Assembly (NCBI GenBank): GCA_964486145.1
Contig: CAZAMT010000017.1
Location: 1 to 30,716 of the forward strand
Direction: 5' to 3'
DNA: 30,716 bases
From: CAZAMT01 sp964486145
Lineage (GTDB): Bacteria; Bacteroidota; Bacteroidia; Bacteroidales; JAAAOM01
Part shown: positions 8,456-16,684 of the stretch, piece after piece
Layout of the letters: each line of letters begins with the position of its first letter
Numbering within the stretch: position 1 is the first letter of the stretch
Made by a program: the position numbers and the translations under genes
Notes under the pieces: model-generated
Told to the model about the DNA's origin: nothing
The model's input: the letters and a program-made list of their open reading frames with translations, nothing else
Databases searched by the model: none

Positions 8456-8592
8456 ATGTTTAAAATTTGTGACCAAGCCTGAAATTTGGCACTTATTTCA
8501 ATCTTGGTAGTGTGTGCCTCAGTAATTATCTCAGACAACTTGTCCGACAATTGGCGGATAGCTTGCTCCGATTTGTCGGAGGTTTGTTTCAT
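8452..8592 (-). CDS. 46-codon ORF of unknown function, coupled to the lipoprotein gene
   Basis: ATG at 8592 starts MKQTSDKSEQAIRQLSDKLS and the frame ends with AWSQILNI. I do not recognise a family. Evidence that it is real: its TGA overlaps the ATG of the lipoprotein gene (ATGA); a TAAATTTG -7 element lies 28 bases upstream; and its first part recurs at 1-53 with only synonymous substitutions and a 21-base in-frame indel. The product is charged, probably helical and lacks a signal peptide, with an internal SDKSE/SDKLSE near-repeat. It could be a small regulator or a leader ORF controlling lipoprotein translation; the sequence does not decide. Confidence 0.55.
   Translation of the reverse strand: MKQTSDKSEQAIRQLSDKLSEIITEAHTTKIEISAKFQAWSQILNI
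8519..8592 (-). repeat. Dispersed repeat, second copy of 1-53
   Basis: Bases 8519-8592 align to 1-53 in the same orientation. A 41-base core has a single mismatch and the initial ATGAAACA-ACC has one, with 21 extra bases in this copy. Similarity stops at the ATG: the upstream regions differ. The repeat coincides with the N-terminal coding part of the two small ORFs. Confidence 0.8.
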
Positions 8593-8619
8593 CTTGGGAT
8601 AAATTAATGGTTTTCCGAT

Positions 8620-8627
8620 CAAATTTA
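8620..8627 (-). promoter_or_regulatory. -7 element for the small ORF/lipoprotein operon
   Basis: The minus strand reads TAAATTTG (exact TAnnTTTG), predicting a start of transcription near 8613-8615 and a leader of about 20 bases to the ATG at 8592. The -33 region has no exact TTG. Confidence 0.45.
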
Positions 8628-8753
8628 CGAATAAAGTAACTAATAATCCACACTTTGGTTCGTTGGAATGATCCAATAATTGACCAAATGCAGATATGCT
8701 GTGTTTAATTAAGTAAAACCGCAAGTGTATTAAGAAAAAACTGCGAACAGAAA

Positions 8754-8873
8754 TTAATCCTCCGATGTATCTGCATACATATTGGCCTTTTTAAGCACAA
8801 AAACAACAACAAAATAGCTTATGACGATAAATGCCGGCCACGAAAGATAATATAAAATTGATGTCCAGTACAT
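8754..8873 (-). CDS. 39-residue single-span membrane peptide at the end of the cyd operon (CydX-like candidate)
   Basis: ATG at 8873-8871 opens a 39-codon frame ending in TAA at 8756-8754. It begins MYWTSILYYLSWPAFIVISY and continues with a hydrophobic run FVVVFVL, then KKANMYADTSED. This gives one transmembrane helix of about 20-24 residues with a charged, acidic C-terminus, the layout of the small bd-oxidase subunits CydX/CbdX. It starts 9 bases after the cydB stop, on the same strand. CydX stabilises the hemes of bd oxidase in Proteobacteria. Sequence similarity to CydX is only general (early Trp, one helix, acidic tail), so a Bacteroidota-specific analogue is inference from position and topology. 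Confidence 0.6.
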   Translation of the reverse strand: MYWTSILYYLSWPAFIVISYFVVVFVLKKANMYADTSED

Positions 8874-8882
8874 AATATTATT

Positions 8883-10004
8883 TTAATAGGTGTTTTTCAT
8901 TTCATTTCTTTTCACAGGTTCCTTACTTATTTCCCTCCAGGCGTATGCAATGTATGCAATAATAAAAGGTACAAACAAGGATACATAGCTCATGACCGTC
9001 AGGGTGTATTCACTTGATGAACTGTTCTCAATCGTTAAGGAACTTTGCAAATCGAAACTTGAGGGATAAAACGATGTGTTGTTAAATCCAATGTTCAGAA
9101 ATAAACCCATTACGGTAAGTACTGTTCCTGCACTGGCAAACCAGAATGCTTTTTTTGATAAATTTATTAGCCCTTTAAAAATTCCAAACAATACAAGTAT
9201 TACTCCCGCAAGAAAAATAACGGAAATTAGCGGCATTTGGATAAAATTATCGAGATATTTATTTGGCTCCATAAAAACTTTCCCCGTCTCCGGATGATAT
9301 GCGTACCCATCAATTACCATGAGTCTGATCACAAAAAACAGGAAAACCACGAGAAACGGTACAGCATTGTATATCAGTTGTTTTTTACTTCTGTTTCGAA
9401 TTTGATCATCATCTATGTTATACAAAAAATACAATATTGCCAGAATTCTGCTCAAAAAGAATACACTCAAGCCTAAAGCCACATTTTGAATATTTAAAAC
9501 GGCCTCCAGGCCATGGGAAGGTGTTTCCCACTGTGAAAAGTTCATATCATCCACCGAAAACATCGACCCTGTAAAAAAGGTTCCCACGGCAGTACCGATA
9601 AGAATCGTTCCTCCGGCTCCATTAATCAACAGGAAAATTTCATATGTGCGGGCACCAAGAAAATTGTTTGGTTTACTGCGATATTCATAAGATATAGCCT
9701 GAATAATAAAACAAAACAATATGGCTATCCAAACCCAGTAAGCACCACCAAAACTGGTTGAATAAAACAATGGAAATGAAGCGAAAAAAGCACCTCCAAA
9801 GGTTACCAGTGTCGTGAATGTTAATTCCCACTTTTTGCCGAGGGCGTTCACCAGCATGTCTTTCTCGTCTTTATCCTTACCCAGGGTATAAATAAGGGTT
9901 TGCCCGCCCTGTACAAACATTAAAAAAACCAGGGCACTGGCAAGCAACGAAATAATCACCCACCAGTATTGCTGTAAAAATAAATATGAAGCATTTTCAA
10001 ACAT
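8883..10004 (-). CDS. cydB: Cytochrome bd ubiquinol/menaquinol oxidase subunit II
   Basis: 373 residues with about eight to nine membrane helices, usual for CydB. The start MFENASYLFLQQYWWVIISL and the first-helix FVQGGQTLIYTLGKDKDEKD match the conserved CydB N-terminus, where the Asp of most homologues is replaced in the LMFVQGGQTL form common in Bacteroidota. It pairs with CydA in the inner membrane to form the high-affinity oxygen-reducing quinol oxidase. It starts 4 bases after cydA ends and is followed by the 39-codon peptide. Confidence 0.93.
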   Translation of the reverse strand: MFENASYLFLQQYWWVIISLLASALVFLMFVQGGQTLIYTLGKDKDEKDMLVNALGKKWELTFTTLVTFGGAFFASFPLFYSTSFGGAYWVWIAILFCFIIQAISYEYRSKPNNFLGARTYEIFLLINGAGGTILIGTAVGTFFTGSMFSVDDMNFSQWETPSHGLEAVLNIQNVALGLSVFFLSRILAILYFLYNIDDDQIRNRSKKQLIYNAVPFLVVFLFFVIRLMVIDGYAYHPETGKVFMEPNKYLDNFIQMPLISVIFLAGVILVLFGIFKGLINLSKKAFWFASAGTVLTVMGLFLNIGFNNTSFYPSSFDLQSSLTIENSSSSEYTLTVMSYVSLFVPFIIAYIAYAWREISKEPVKRNEMKNTY

Positions 10005-10008
10005 AATA

Positions 10009-11574
10009 TTATTCTCCTTCTTCTTTAGGTCCGAGTTTTATTTGTTTGGTCATTATTCCAATTTCAGCAATGAGCAAAGTAGTAAAGATGGCCAGGAATA
10101 GCCAAAATGTGGTTTGCACTGCTGTTGCATCAATATTCGAAACCGCCGCGATTGTTGGCATCAAATCCTGTATTACCCAGGGTTGTCTGCCAACCTCTGC
10201 CACTACCCATCCTGCCTGACCGGCAATATATGGCAGAGGAATCGTGAACAACGCAATCCACAACAACCAGCGTTTTTTTACCAGTTCTTTGTTTAAAGCA
10301 TACACCAGCACCATTACCATTAATACAAGAAAATAAAATCCCAGTCCTACCATCAGGTGAAAACTGTAAAAAGTAAGCGGTACATTTGGCATCAGGCTGG
10401 ATGAATCATTTAAAAAACCATAACCGAAGTACCGGAAATAGTTTTCCTTGAAATCTTCTGATTTAAACTTTTCCACCAACTGATCGTGCTTTACCATATC
10501 TCCGTCATTCTTTGCCTGTTTAATATCGCCAAGCAGGGTACGGGCAATTTTACCTCGCTCAATTTTTTCATCCGCGGGCATTATGTTATGTTTTTCATTC
10601 CCATCAATGAGATCCACCACTCCGGGAACAAATGCCTGCCAGCTTCCATATGCCATGTAGGACAGAAGATTTGGAAATTCAATGCTAAACATGAAGTCTC
10701 TTATATTCTCATCACCCATTTGCTCTTCTGAGGCAGCCATCAAACCGATGGCAACCAGCCCCGCTCCTTCCTGACCATAATATAGTCCTTCGCTTGCTGC
10801 AAATTTCATTGGCTGATACTTCGCAATGTTTCGGGTAGAACTATCACCGGTTACAATTACATAGAGAGAAGCCAAAACACCAAATGTTGCACTTACAACG
10901 ATGCTTTTCCGTGCAAAAGATATTTGACGTTTTTTTAACATAAACCATGCGCTGATTCCAACCACAAAAACAGAAGCCAGAATAAACCCCGAAGATATGG
11001 TATGAAGAAATTTGTTCACGGCTGTTGGAGAAAACAATACTTCCCAGAAATTAACCATTTCGTTACGAGCTGTTTCAGGGTTAAATTCCATTCCCACGGG
11101 AGACTGCATCCATGCGTTGGCAACCAGAATCCAGAGAGCAGACAGATTTGCACCAAAAGCAACCAGCCAGGTGGAAATTAAATGAAATCGTTTGCTAACC
11201 TTGTTCCATCCAAAAAACATTACAGCAACAAAAGTCGACTCCAGGAAAAAAGCCAGAATACCTTCTATCGCCAGAGGTGCTCCAAAAATATCACCCACAA
11301 ACCACGAATATTTTGACCAGTTTGTACCAAATTCAAATTCCAATATGATACCAGTGGCCACTCCAATTGCAAAGTTTATTCCGAACAGGGTCATCCAGAA
11401 ACGGGTTATCTTTTTCCATTCAAGGCTTCCTGTTCGATAATAAGTGGTTTCCATAATCGCTATAATAAAAGAAAGCCCCAGCGTTAGCGGCACGAACAAC
11501 CAGTGATACATGGCTGTTAATGCAAACTGGCCCCTTGACCAGTTCACCAATGATAAATCAACATTTTCCAGCAT
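10009..11574 (-). CDS. cydA: Cytochrome bd ubiquinol/menaquinol oxidase subunit I
   Basis: 521 residues. Heme ligands are visible: H24 in AMYHWLFVPLTLG (b595), H191 in NKFLHTISSGF and M408 in YSFHLMVGLG (b558), with E104 and E112 in AIEGILAFFLEST. The quinol-binding K-x-Q-P-x-K pattern (AKYQPMKFAASEG) follows, and GRQPWVIQD lies near 462-470. The periplasmic Q loop is of the short type. It catalyses quinol oxidation coupled to reduction of O2 to water at low oxygen. It sits second in the operon, 9 bases after the DUF4492 gene. Confidence 0.96.
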   Translation of the reverse strand: MLENVDLSLVNWSRGQFALTAMYHWLFVPLTLGLSFIIAIMETTYYRTGSLEWKKITRFWMTLFGINFAIGVATGIILEFEFGTNWSKYSWFVGDIFGAPLAIEGILAFFLESTFVAVMFFGWNKVSKRFHLISTWLVAFGANLSALWILVANAWMQSPVGMEFNPETARNEMVNFWEVLFSPTAVNKFLHTISSGFILASVFVVGISAWFMLKKRQISFARKSIVVSATFGVLASLYVIVTGDSSTRNIAKYQPMKFAASEGLYYGQEGAGLVAIGLMAASEEQMGDENIRDFMFSIEFPNLLSYMAYGSWQAFVPGVVDLIDGNEKHNIMPADEKIERGKIARTLLGDIKQAKNDGDMVKHDQLVEKFKSEDFKENYFRYFGYGFLNDSSSLMPNVPLTFYSFHLMVGLGFYFLVLMVMVLVYALNKELVKKRWLLWIALFTIPLPYIAGQAGWVVAEVGRQPWVIQDLMPTIAAVSNIDATAVQTTFWLFLAIFTTLLIAEIGIMTKQIKLGPKEEGE

Positions 11575-11583
11575 ATTTGAAAA

Positions 11584-11790
11584 TTATTTAGAAAGTTCAT
11601 CAAGGATATATTCTGTCCGTTCCTCATCCGTTGAAAAGTTTGTTTTTAAAAAATCCTTAAAGAAAAATAATTTAAGAACGACGAAAAAAACAAACAATTT
11701 AATCAGAATTATTGCCCAAAGTTTCTTGCCCACAGTCATTGAGCGAAATCCATCGTAATAAAAGTAAAAGATTTTTTTTAATATCTCCAT
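11584..11790 (-). CDS. DUF4492 family small membrane protein
   Basis: I start at the ATG at 11790; the frame extends one TTG codon upstream. The 68-residue product begins MEILKKIFYFYYDGFRSM, has one hydrophobic segment (LWAIILIKLFVFFVVLKLFF) and a charged C-terminus. DUF4492 proteins are found in Bacteroidota and Campylobacterota immediately upstream of cydA, as here (9 bases). The molecular role is not established; it may be an assembly factor or accessory subunit of bd oxidase. Confidence 0.8.
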   Translation of the reverse strand: MEILKKIFYFYYDGFRSMTVGKKLWAIILIKLFVFFVVLKLFFFKDFLKTNFSTDEERTEYILDELSK

Positions 11791-12039
11791 CAATTTTCGT
11801 TATTTCCTATTTATAACCAACTTATACACACTCAAGAAATTAAAAACATAATTAATATGGTAAGTTTGTCTATTGTTTTTGCCGGATTTAAAATTAAACA
11901 CAATCATTAAAAAACATTTTACTTTTGGTGGTGTTTGAACATTACAATTATTTAGAGCAATTATTTATAACTGTCTGTTTGACAAGGTTCATAGCAATAA
12001 ACAAAATTATTTTTTAAAATTAAAAATTCATTTTCAATT
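11791..12039. promoter_or_regulatory. Divergent control region between the cyd and cox operons
   Basis: A 249-base AT-rich stretch with no ORF separates the cytochrome bd operon (minus) from the caa3 oxidase operon (plus). On the plus strand, two exact TAnnTTTG matches are seen (TAAGTTTG at 11861-11868 and TACTTTTG at 11920-11927), neither with a clear TTG at -33. Toward cyd, TAAGTTGG (revcomp of 11831-11838 region) is a near match. I see no clean FNR/CRP-type TTGAT-N4-ATCAA palindrome. Confidence 0.4.
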
Positions 12040-12837
12040 ATGAAATTTAGATATGTAAATATATTTATTTTGGTTTTAATTTCAAGTATGGGAATTATTA
12101 TGGGTCAGCAACCTGCATCTGAAATTGGACCTGATCCTGAAATTGGTATTACAGAAAAACTGGATACCTATGTACCCGGAGATATTACGTTGATGAACAC
12201 CCGGCTTGGGAAAGTTCAACTTTCGGAGATTATTGACAAACCAACCATTCTTTCATTTGTCTATTACCGATGTCCCGGAATTTGCAGTCCGTTAATGGAT
12301 GGGATTGCCAGTGTTATAGATCGTTCAAAGCTTGAATTGGGTGAAGATTACCAGGTATTTACCGTAAGTTTTGATCCTTCCGAAGATTTGGGACTTGCCC
12401 AAAAGAAAAAAGCCAATTATCTCGGTATGATGGAAAAAAAAGAAGCAGCACAAGAAGGTTGGTTTTTTTTCACTGCTGACAGCGCCAATGTTGCCAGATT
12501 CACCGAGAGTGCAGGTTTTCATTACAAACGTACCGGCTATGATTTTGTGCATTCAGCAGGGTTGATTTTTATAAGTCCTGACAGGAAAATTACAAGGTAT
12601 TTAAACGGGATCAGCTTTTTACCATTCGAATACCGGATGGCTGTAATCGAAGCATCCGAAGGAAAATCGGGTCCAACCATAAATAAAGTTTTGCAATATT
12701 GTTATTCATTCGACCCGGAAGGTCAGCAATATGTATTAAATATTACCAGGGTTGCAGGGATTATTATTATTTTCATTACTTTATCCATATTTTTGTATTT
12801 AGTATTAAAACCAGTAGTTAAAAGAAAAACAGCATGA
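12040..12837 (+). CDS. SCO1/SenC family copper chaperone for cytochrome c oxidase
   Basis: 265 residues: an N-terminal signal/anchor (about 7-22), a thioredoxin-like SCO domain with copper-binding CPGIC (C78, C82, in YYRCPGICSPL) and the distal His in YDFVHSAGLIF (H171), and a second hydrophobic segment near 233-256 with a KRK tail. SCO proteins deliver copper or reduce the CuA cysteines of subunit II. The C-terminal membrane span is an extension beyond the minimal SCO fold. Its TGA overlaps the ATG of subunit I by four bases (ATGA), so it is tightly coupled to the oxidase. Confidence 0.92.
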   Translation: MKFRYVNIFILVLISSMGIIMGQQPASEIGPDPEIGITEKLDTYVPGDITLMNTRLGKVQLSEIIDKPTILSFVYYRCPGICSPLMDGIASVIDRSKLELGEDYQVFTVSFDPSEDLGLAQKKKANYLGMMEKKEAAQEGWFFFTADSANVARFTESAGFHYKRTGYDFVHSAGLIFISPDRKITRYLNGISFLPFEYRMAVIEASEGKSGPTINKVLQYCYSFDPEGQQYVLNITRVAGIIIIFITLSIFLYLVLKPVVKRKTA

Positions 12838-14447
12838 GTGCGCAAGTATCAAATGAAGGGATGGAGCCGAGTTACCTTGAATATAAGGGTAAATACAAAG
12901 GCATATTTGCATGGATTTTCTCAACCGATCATAAAAGGATAGGACTTTTATATTTGTATTCCATTCTGATATTTTTTGCAGTTGGGGCTATTCTCGGACT
13001 GTTGATGAAAACGGAACTGATTGCCCCCGGAAAAACAATAATGGAGGCTAAAAGTTACAATGCTGTTTTTACCCTGCACGGCATCATCATGATTTTTCTA
13101 ATTGTGATACCCGGTCTGCCAGCGGTGTTTGGAAATTTTTTTCTTCCCCTGATGATAGGGGCCAAAGATGTAGCATTTCCAAGATTAAATTTGCTATCAT
13201 GGTGGATTTATGTCATCGGAGCCATCATTGCAATATCATCACAGTTTATGTCCGGAGGTTCACCAGATACCGGATGGACATTTTATGCACCGTATAGTTT
13301 CCGAACCAATACAAATGTTCTCCCTGCTGTCCTGGGAGCTTTCGTACTCGGATTCTCATCCATTCTTACCGGTTTAAATTTTATTGTTACCATGCACCGT
13401 ATGCGAGCACCGGGAATGTCATGGTTAAAAATGCCATTGTTCCCCTGGACACTTTATGCTACAGCCTGGATTCAATTATTGGCAACACCGGTTGTAGGAA
13501 TTACGCTGGTGATGATCATTGCTGAGCGCACGTTAAATATTGGATTTTTTGATCCTGCACTTGGTGGTGACCCGATATTGTACCAGCACTTATTTTGGAT
13601 ATACTCCCACCCGGCCGTTTACATTATGATACTGCCGGCCATGGGAGTTATTTCAGAAATCTTACCAACCTTCGCCCGTAAATCAATTTTTGGATACAAA
13701 GCATTGATTGCATCTACGATGGCCATTGCGTTTGTCGGATATCTTGTGTGGGGTCACCATATGTTTACTGCCGGCATGAGCGGAACCGCCTTGTATGCAT
13801 TCTCCTTTCTAACTTTTTTGGTTGCCATACCCAGCGCGATTAAAGTATTTAACTGGATTTCAACTTTGTACCAGGGATCAATATTATTGAAGACACCCTT
13901 TTTCTGGGCAGCAGCCTTCATTTTTGTTTTTATGATAGGTGGCTTATCCGGGTTGATTCTTGGTTCACTGGCAACCAATATCCACGTGCATGATACTGCT
14001 TTTGTTGTCGCTCATTTCCACTTTATTGTATTTGGAGGTACAGGATATGCATTTTTTGCAGCAATTCATTATTGGTTTCCAAAAATATACGGTAAAATGT
14101 ATGACTCAGGATGGGCGAATACCGGCTTGTTAACCTTTTTTATCGGATTTTTAACATTGTATGGTCCAATGTTCTATCTTGGAATTGCCGGAATGCCGAG
14201 AAGATATTATGACTATCTCCCTGAATTCCATGCAGGAAATATTCTTTCATCGCTGGGTGCTTTTGTAATGGTTTTCGGACTTATTATCATTGTCGTAAAT
14301 CTGTTTCGCTCAGCAAGACATGGTGAACCCGCCACCGCAAATCCATGGAAAGGACGAACACTTGAATGGCAGGTTCCAAGCCCACCTCCTTTGGAAAATT
14401 TCGATGAAATACCCACTGTCAACAAAGGCCCGTATGATTATCGTTAA
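12834..14447 (+). CDS. ctaD: Cytochrome c oxidase subunit I (heme-copper oxidase, A2-type)
   Basis: 537 residues, 12 membrane helices. Ligands seen: H82 (heme a) in FTLHGIIMIF, H259 and the cross-linked Tyr263 in YSHPAVYIMILP, H308/H309 in VWGHHMFTAG (CuB), H394 and H396 in VVAHFHFIVFGG (heme a3 and a). The YSHP motif in place of GHPE means the helix-VI glutamate of the D channel is missing and the Tyr-Ser pair of A2-type oxidases (as in Thermus caa3) is present. It reduces O2 to water and pumps protons in the inner membrane. It overlaps the SCO gene upstream and is followed 6 bases later by subunit III. Confidence 0.96.
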   Translation: MSAQVSNEGMEPSYLEYKGKYKGIFAWIFSTDHKRIGLLYLYSILIFFAVGAILGLLMKTELIAPGKTIMEAKSYNAVFTLHGIIMIFLIVIPGLPAVFGNFFLPLMIGAKDVAFPRLNLLSWWIYVIGAIIAISSQFMSGGSPDTGWTFYAPYSFRTNTNVLPAVLGAFVLGFSSILTGLNFIVTMHRMRAPGMSWLKMPLFPWTLYATAWIQLLATPVVGITLVMIIAERTLNIGFFDPALGGDPILYQHLFWIYSHPAVYIMILPAMGVISEILPTFARKSIFGYKALIASTMAIAFVGYLVWGHHMFTAGMSGTALYAFSFLTFLVAIPSAIKVFNWISTLYQGSILLKTPFFWAAAFIFVFMIGGLSGLILGSLATNIHVHDTAFVVAHFHFIVFGGTGYAFFAAIHYWFPKIYGKMYDSGWANTGLLTFFIGFLTLYGPMFYLGIAGMPRRYYDYLPEFHAGNILSSLGAFVMVFGLIIIVVNLFRSARHGEPATANPWKGRTLEWQVPSPPPLENFDEIPTVNKGPYDYR

Positions 14448-14453
14448 AACTAA

Positions 14454-15083
14454 ATGCAATATTTCATGAGTACAACAACAACACACGTTATGGAACACAG
14501 GGATGATGTAGCTTCGAAGATAGGCATGTGGTTGTTTATTTTTACTGAACTGTTATTGTTTGGCGCGCTGTTTATCGTGTACTCGGTATACCGCTTTGAA
14601 TACCAAACAGCTTTTCATCTTGCCGGTCAGGAACTTGATGTGGGAATTGGAACGTTAAACACAGCCATCCTGCTCATTAGCAGTGCCACCATTGCCATGT
14701 CAATATCTGCTATTCAATATGGAAATAAAAAACATACCCTGTACTTTTTATATGTTACAATTTTTCTGGCCGTTGTGTTTTTGGTTAACAAATATTTTGA
14801 GTGGCAGGTGAAATTTGACCATGGTCTTTATCCCGGTTCAAATATTCTCCAAAGTTTTGGTCAGGGAGATACGCTGTTCTTCGGATTGTACTTCTTCATG
14901 ACCGGATTGCATGCATTGCACATTATTATTGGTATAGTAATTATCGCGGTTATGGTTGCCAAAGTACAGAGTGGAACCCTTCATTCAGATAACTTTGTGC
15001 AACTCGAAAATACAGGCCTGTACTGGCACCTGGTTGACTTGATCTGGATATTTCTGTTTCCGTTATTTTACTTAATTGCATAA
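14454..15083 (+). CDS. ctaE: Cytochrome c oxidase subunit III
   Basis: 209 residues, about five membrane helices, the short form lacking the first two helices of mitochondrial subunit III. Typical patterns are KIGMWLFIFTELLLFGALF, FFGLYFFMTGLHALHIIIGI and the C-terminal NTGLYWHLVDLIWIFLFPLF. It supports proton uptake and stability of subunit I. The start is ambiguous: ATG at 14454 leaves 6 bases after subunit I, but ATG at 14466 gives MSTTTTHVMEHRDD, equally natural. Confidence 0.93.
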   Translation: MQYFMSTTTTHVMEHRDDVASKIGMWLFIFTELLLFGALFIVYSVYRFEYQTAFHLAGQELDVGIGTLNTAILLISSATIAMSISAIQYGNKKHTLYFLYVTIFLAVVFLVNKYFEWQVKFDHGLYPGSNILQSFGQGDTLFFGLYFFMTGLHALHIIIGIVIIAVMVAKVQSGTLHSDNFVQLENTGLYWHLVDLIWIFLFPLFYLIA

Positions 15084-15094
15084 AATATAAAAAA

Positions 15095-15385
15095 ATGAGT
15101 GATACTGCCAATCATCAGCACATTGTTCCTTACAAAACATACTTATATATATTATTATCACTGTTGGTTCTCACTGGACTGTCAGTTGCAGTTACAAGCG
15201 TTGAACTTGGCCCAATGGCAGTAACCGTTGCATTGCTGCTGGCTTCAACAAAATCAGCGCTTGTTCTGATTTATTTTATGCACCTGAAATTTGATAATAA
15301 AATATTTGCTATCATGGTTGGGTTGGTACTGTTTGTTCTTGTTGTTGTGATAATAATTACTTTCTTGGATTATCTTTTTCGTTAA
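15095..15385 (+). CDS. Cytochrome c oxidase subunit IV (prokaryotic, CtaF/COX4_pro-like)
   Basis: 96 residues with three membrane helices; the pattern STKSALVLIYFMHLKFDNK is diagnostic for prokaryotic subunit IV. A His/Gln-containing N-terminus (ANHQHIVPYKTYLYI) faces the cytosol. It is a structural, assembly-supporting subunit. It starts 11 bases after subunit III and 16 bases before subunit II. Confidence 0.9.
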   Translation: MSDTANHQHIVPYKTYLYILLSLLVLTGLSVAVTSVELGPMAVTVALLLASTKSALVLIYFMHLKFDNKIFAIMVGLVLFVLVVVIIITFLDYLFR

Positions 15386-15401
15386 ATTATTGGGTTAGGT
15401 T

Positions 15402-16349
15402 ATGTATTCAAATTTGTCAAATTTTGCTGAGGGTGTCGATAACGCGTTTGTCGTAATTCTTTCCATTATTTTTTTCTTTTTGATTGGATTGACAGGGTTG
15501 CTAATATATTTTATTGTTCGTTACAGAGAAAAGAAAAATCCGAAAGCGACACATATTGAAGGTAATACAACTCTGGAAATTGTATGGACAATTATTCCTT
15601 TGATTCTTGTACTGGCCATGTTTTATTTTGGATGGACAGGTTGGAAACCCATGTTTTCAAAAGCACCTGATGATGCCCTAAAAATAAAAACAACCGCACG
15701 CATGTGGAGTTGGTCCTTTGAATATGAAAACGGCCGCAGAACAGACACATTGTACATCCCACACGGAGAACCGGTGGTTCTTGATCTTGAATCAGTAGAT
15801 GTAATCCATAGTATTTATATTCCTGCATTTCGGTTAAAGCAGGATATGGTTCCAGGGAAAGAGGGGACCATGTGGTTTATTGCCAATTCACCCGGAAGCT
15901 ACGATTTATTTTGCACTGAATACTGTGGACTGCGGCATTCTTACATGTTTACATCAGTAGAAGTAATGCCAACTGAAGAATTTGAAAAATGGTATACCGA
16001 TACAACACAGGCGACGGCTGCAACAGGGCCTTCCGAAGGTGCTTCTGCCGTGGCCCAGGGTCGCAGAATTGTGCAACAATTGGGTTGCAACGCCTGCCAT
16101 AGCATGGATGGTTCAGTAATTGTTGGCCCTTCATACAAAGGATTGTTCGGCAAAGAAGAAACTGTTATCACCAATGGAGAAGAAAGAACCATCATTGCAG
16201 ATGAAGATTACATCCGACGTTCTATTTATGAACCAAATGCCGATGTGGTTAAAGGATTCAATTCGGGACTGATGCAATCATATGAGGATCAGTTAACCGA
16301 TGAAGACCTTGATAAAATCATTGAATATATTAAAACATTTAGTGAATAA
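15402..16349 (+). CDS. ctaC: Cytochrome c oxidase subunit II fused to cytochrome c (caa3-type)
   Basis: 315 residues in three parts: two membrane helices (about 15-40 and 58-80), a cupredoxin CuA domain and a C-terminal cytochrome c domain. CuA ligands seen are H136 (VIHSIYIP), C171, E173, C175, H179 and M182 (FCTEYCGLRHSYM). The heme c site is GCNACH (C229, C232, H233) with M291 as likely axial Met. The fusion lets electrons enter from soluble or membrane cytochrome c and defines a caa3 oxidase. There is no clear N-terminal signal peptide or lipobox before the first helix. It is last in the operon, whereas subunit II usually comes first. Confidence 0.95.
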   Translation: MYSNLSNFAEGVDNAFVVILSIIFFFLIGLTGLLIYFIVRYREKKNPKATHIEGNTTLEIVWTIIPLILVLAMFYFGWTGWKPMFSKAPDDALKIKTTARMWSWSFEYENGRRTDTLYIPHGEPVVLDLESVDVIHSIYIPAFRLKQDMVPGKEGTMWFIANSPGSYDLFCTEYCGLRHSYMFTSVEVMPTEEFEKWYTDTTQATAATGPSEGASAVAQGRRIVQQLGCNACHSMDGSVIVGPSYKGLFGKEETVITNGEERTIIADEDYIRRSIYEPNADVVKGFNSGLMQSYEDQLTDEDLDKIIEYIKTFSE

Positions 16350-16357
16350 GGATTTTT

Positions 16358-16684
16358 TTAACTTATTAAGTCAACTGTTTCTAAAAATAAATCTCCTTTT
16401 ATATAAAATCTCCTGCCTCCTGTTGACATCATTGGCTTACCTTCCATATATTCTTCCATTTCAATTTTACGAATAATTTCATTTCTCTTTTTGTCAAAAA
16501 TTAAACAAAAGCCATTTTCTAAATGATAAGCCAATATGTATGCACTGTCACTGGCTTGATATAAATAATCAGTCATCGATAAAACATCTTGATTATTCGA
16601 GTCCTGAGTTACTTCCTCTTTTATTTCTTCCGATTTCCCTGCCGAAATAAAGGTATCCCAGCATTGAAATGATTTCTGAAGCAA
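16358..16684 (-). pseudogene. Unrecognised fragment fused in frame to LysE-derived sequence
   Basis: An open frame of 108 codons. Its first part overlaps, in another frame, the tail of the LysE-like remnant, so the ATG at 16684 is probably not a true start. The rest (about residues 35-108: DYLYQASDSAYILAYHLENG, FCLIFDKKRNEIIRKI, RRFYIKGDLFLETVDLIS) looks like the C-terminal blades of a Bacteroidota beta-propeller of the 6-bladed type, but I cannot confirm that. It ends 8 bases from the convergent subunit II gene. I read it as the 3' remnant of a separate gene joined to the broken exporter; an intact small gene is the alternative. Confidence 0.4.

Noticed and set aside
8725..8753. Possible terminator of the cyd operon
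   Set aside because: Only a weak stem and scattered A/T runs; no GC-rich hairpin followed by a T-tract could be drawn.
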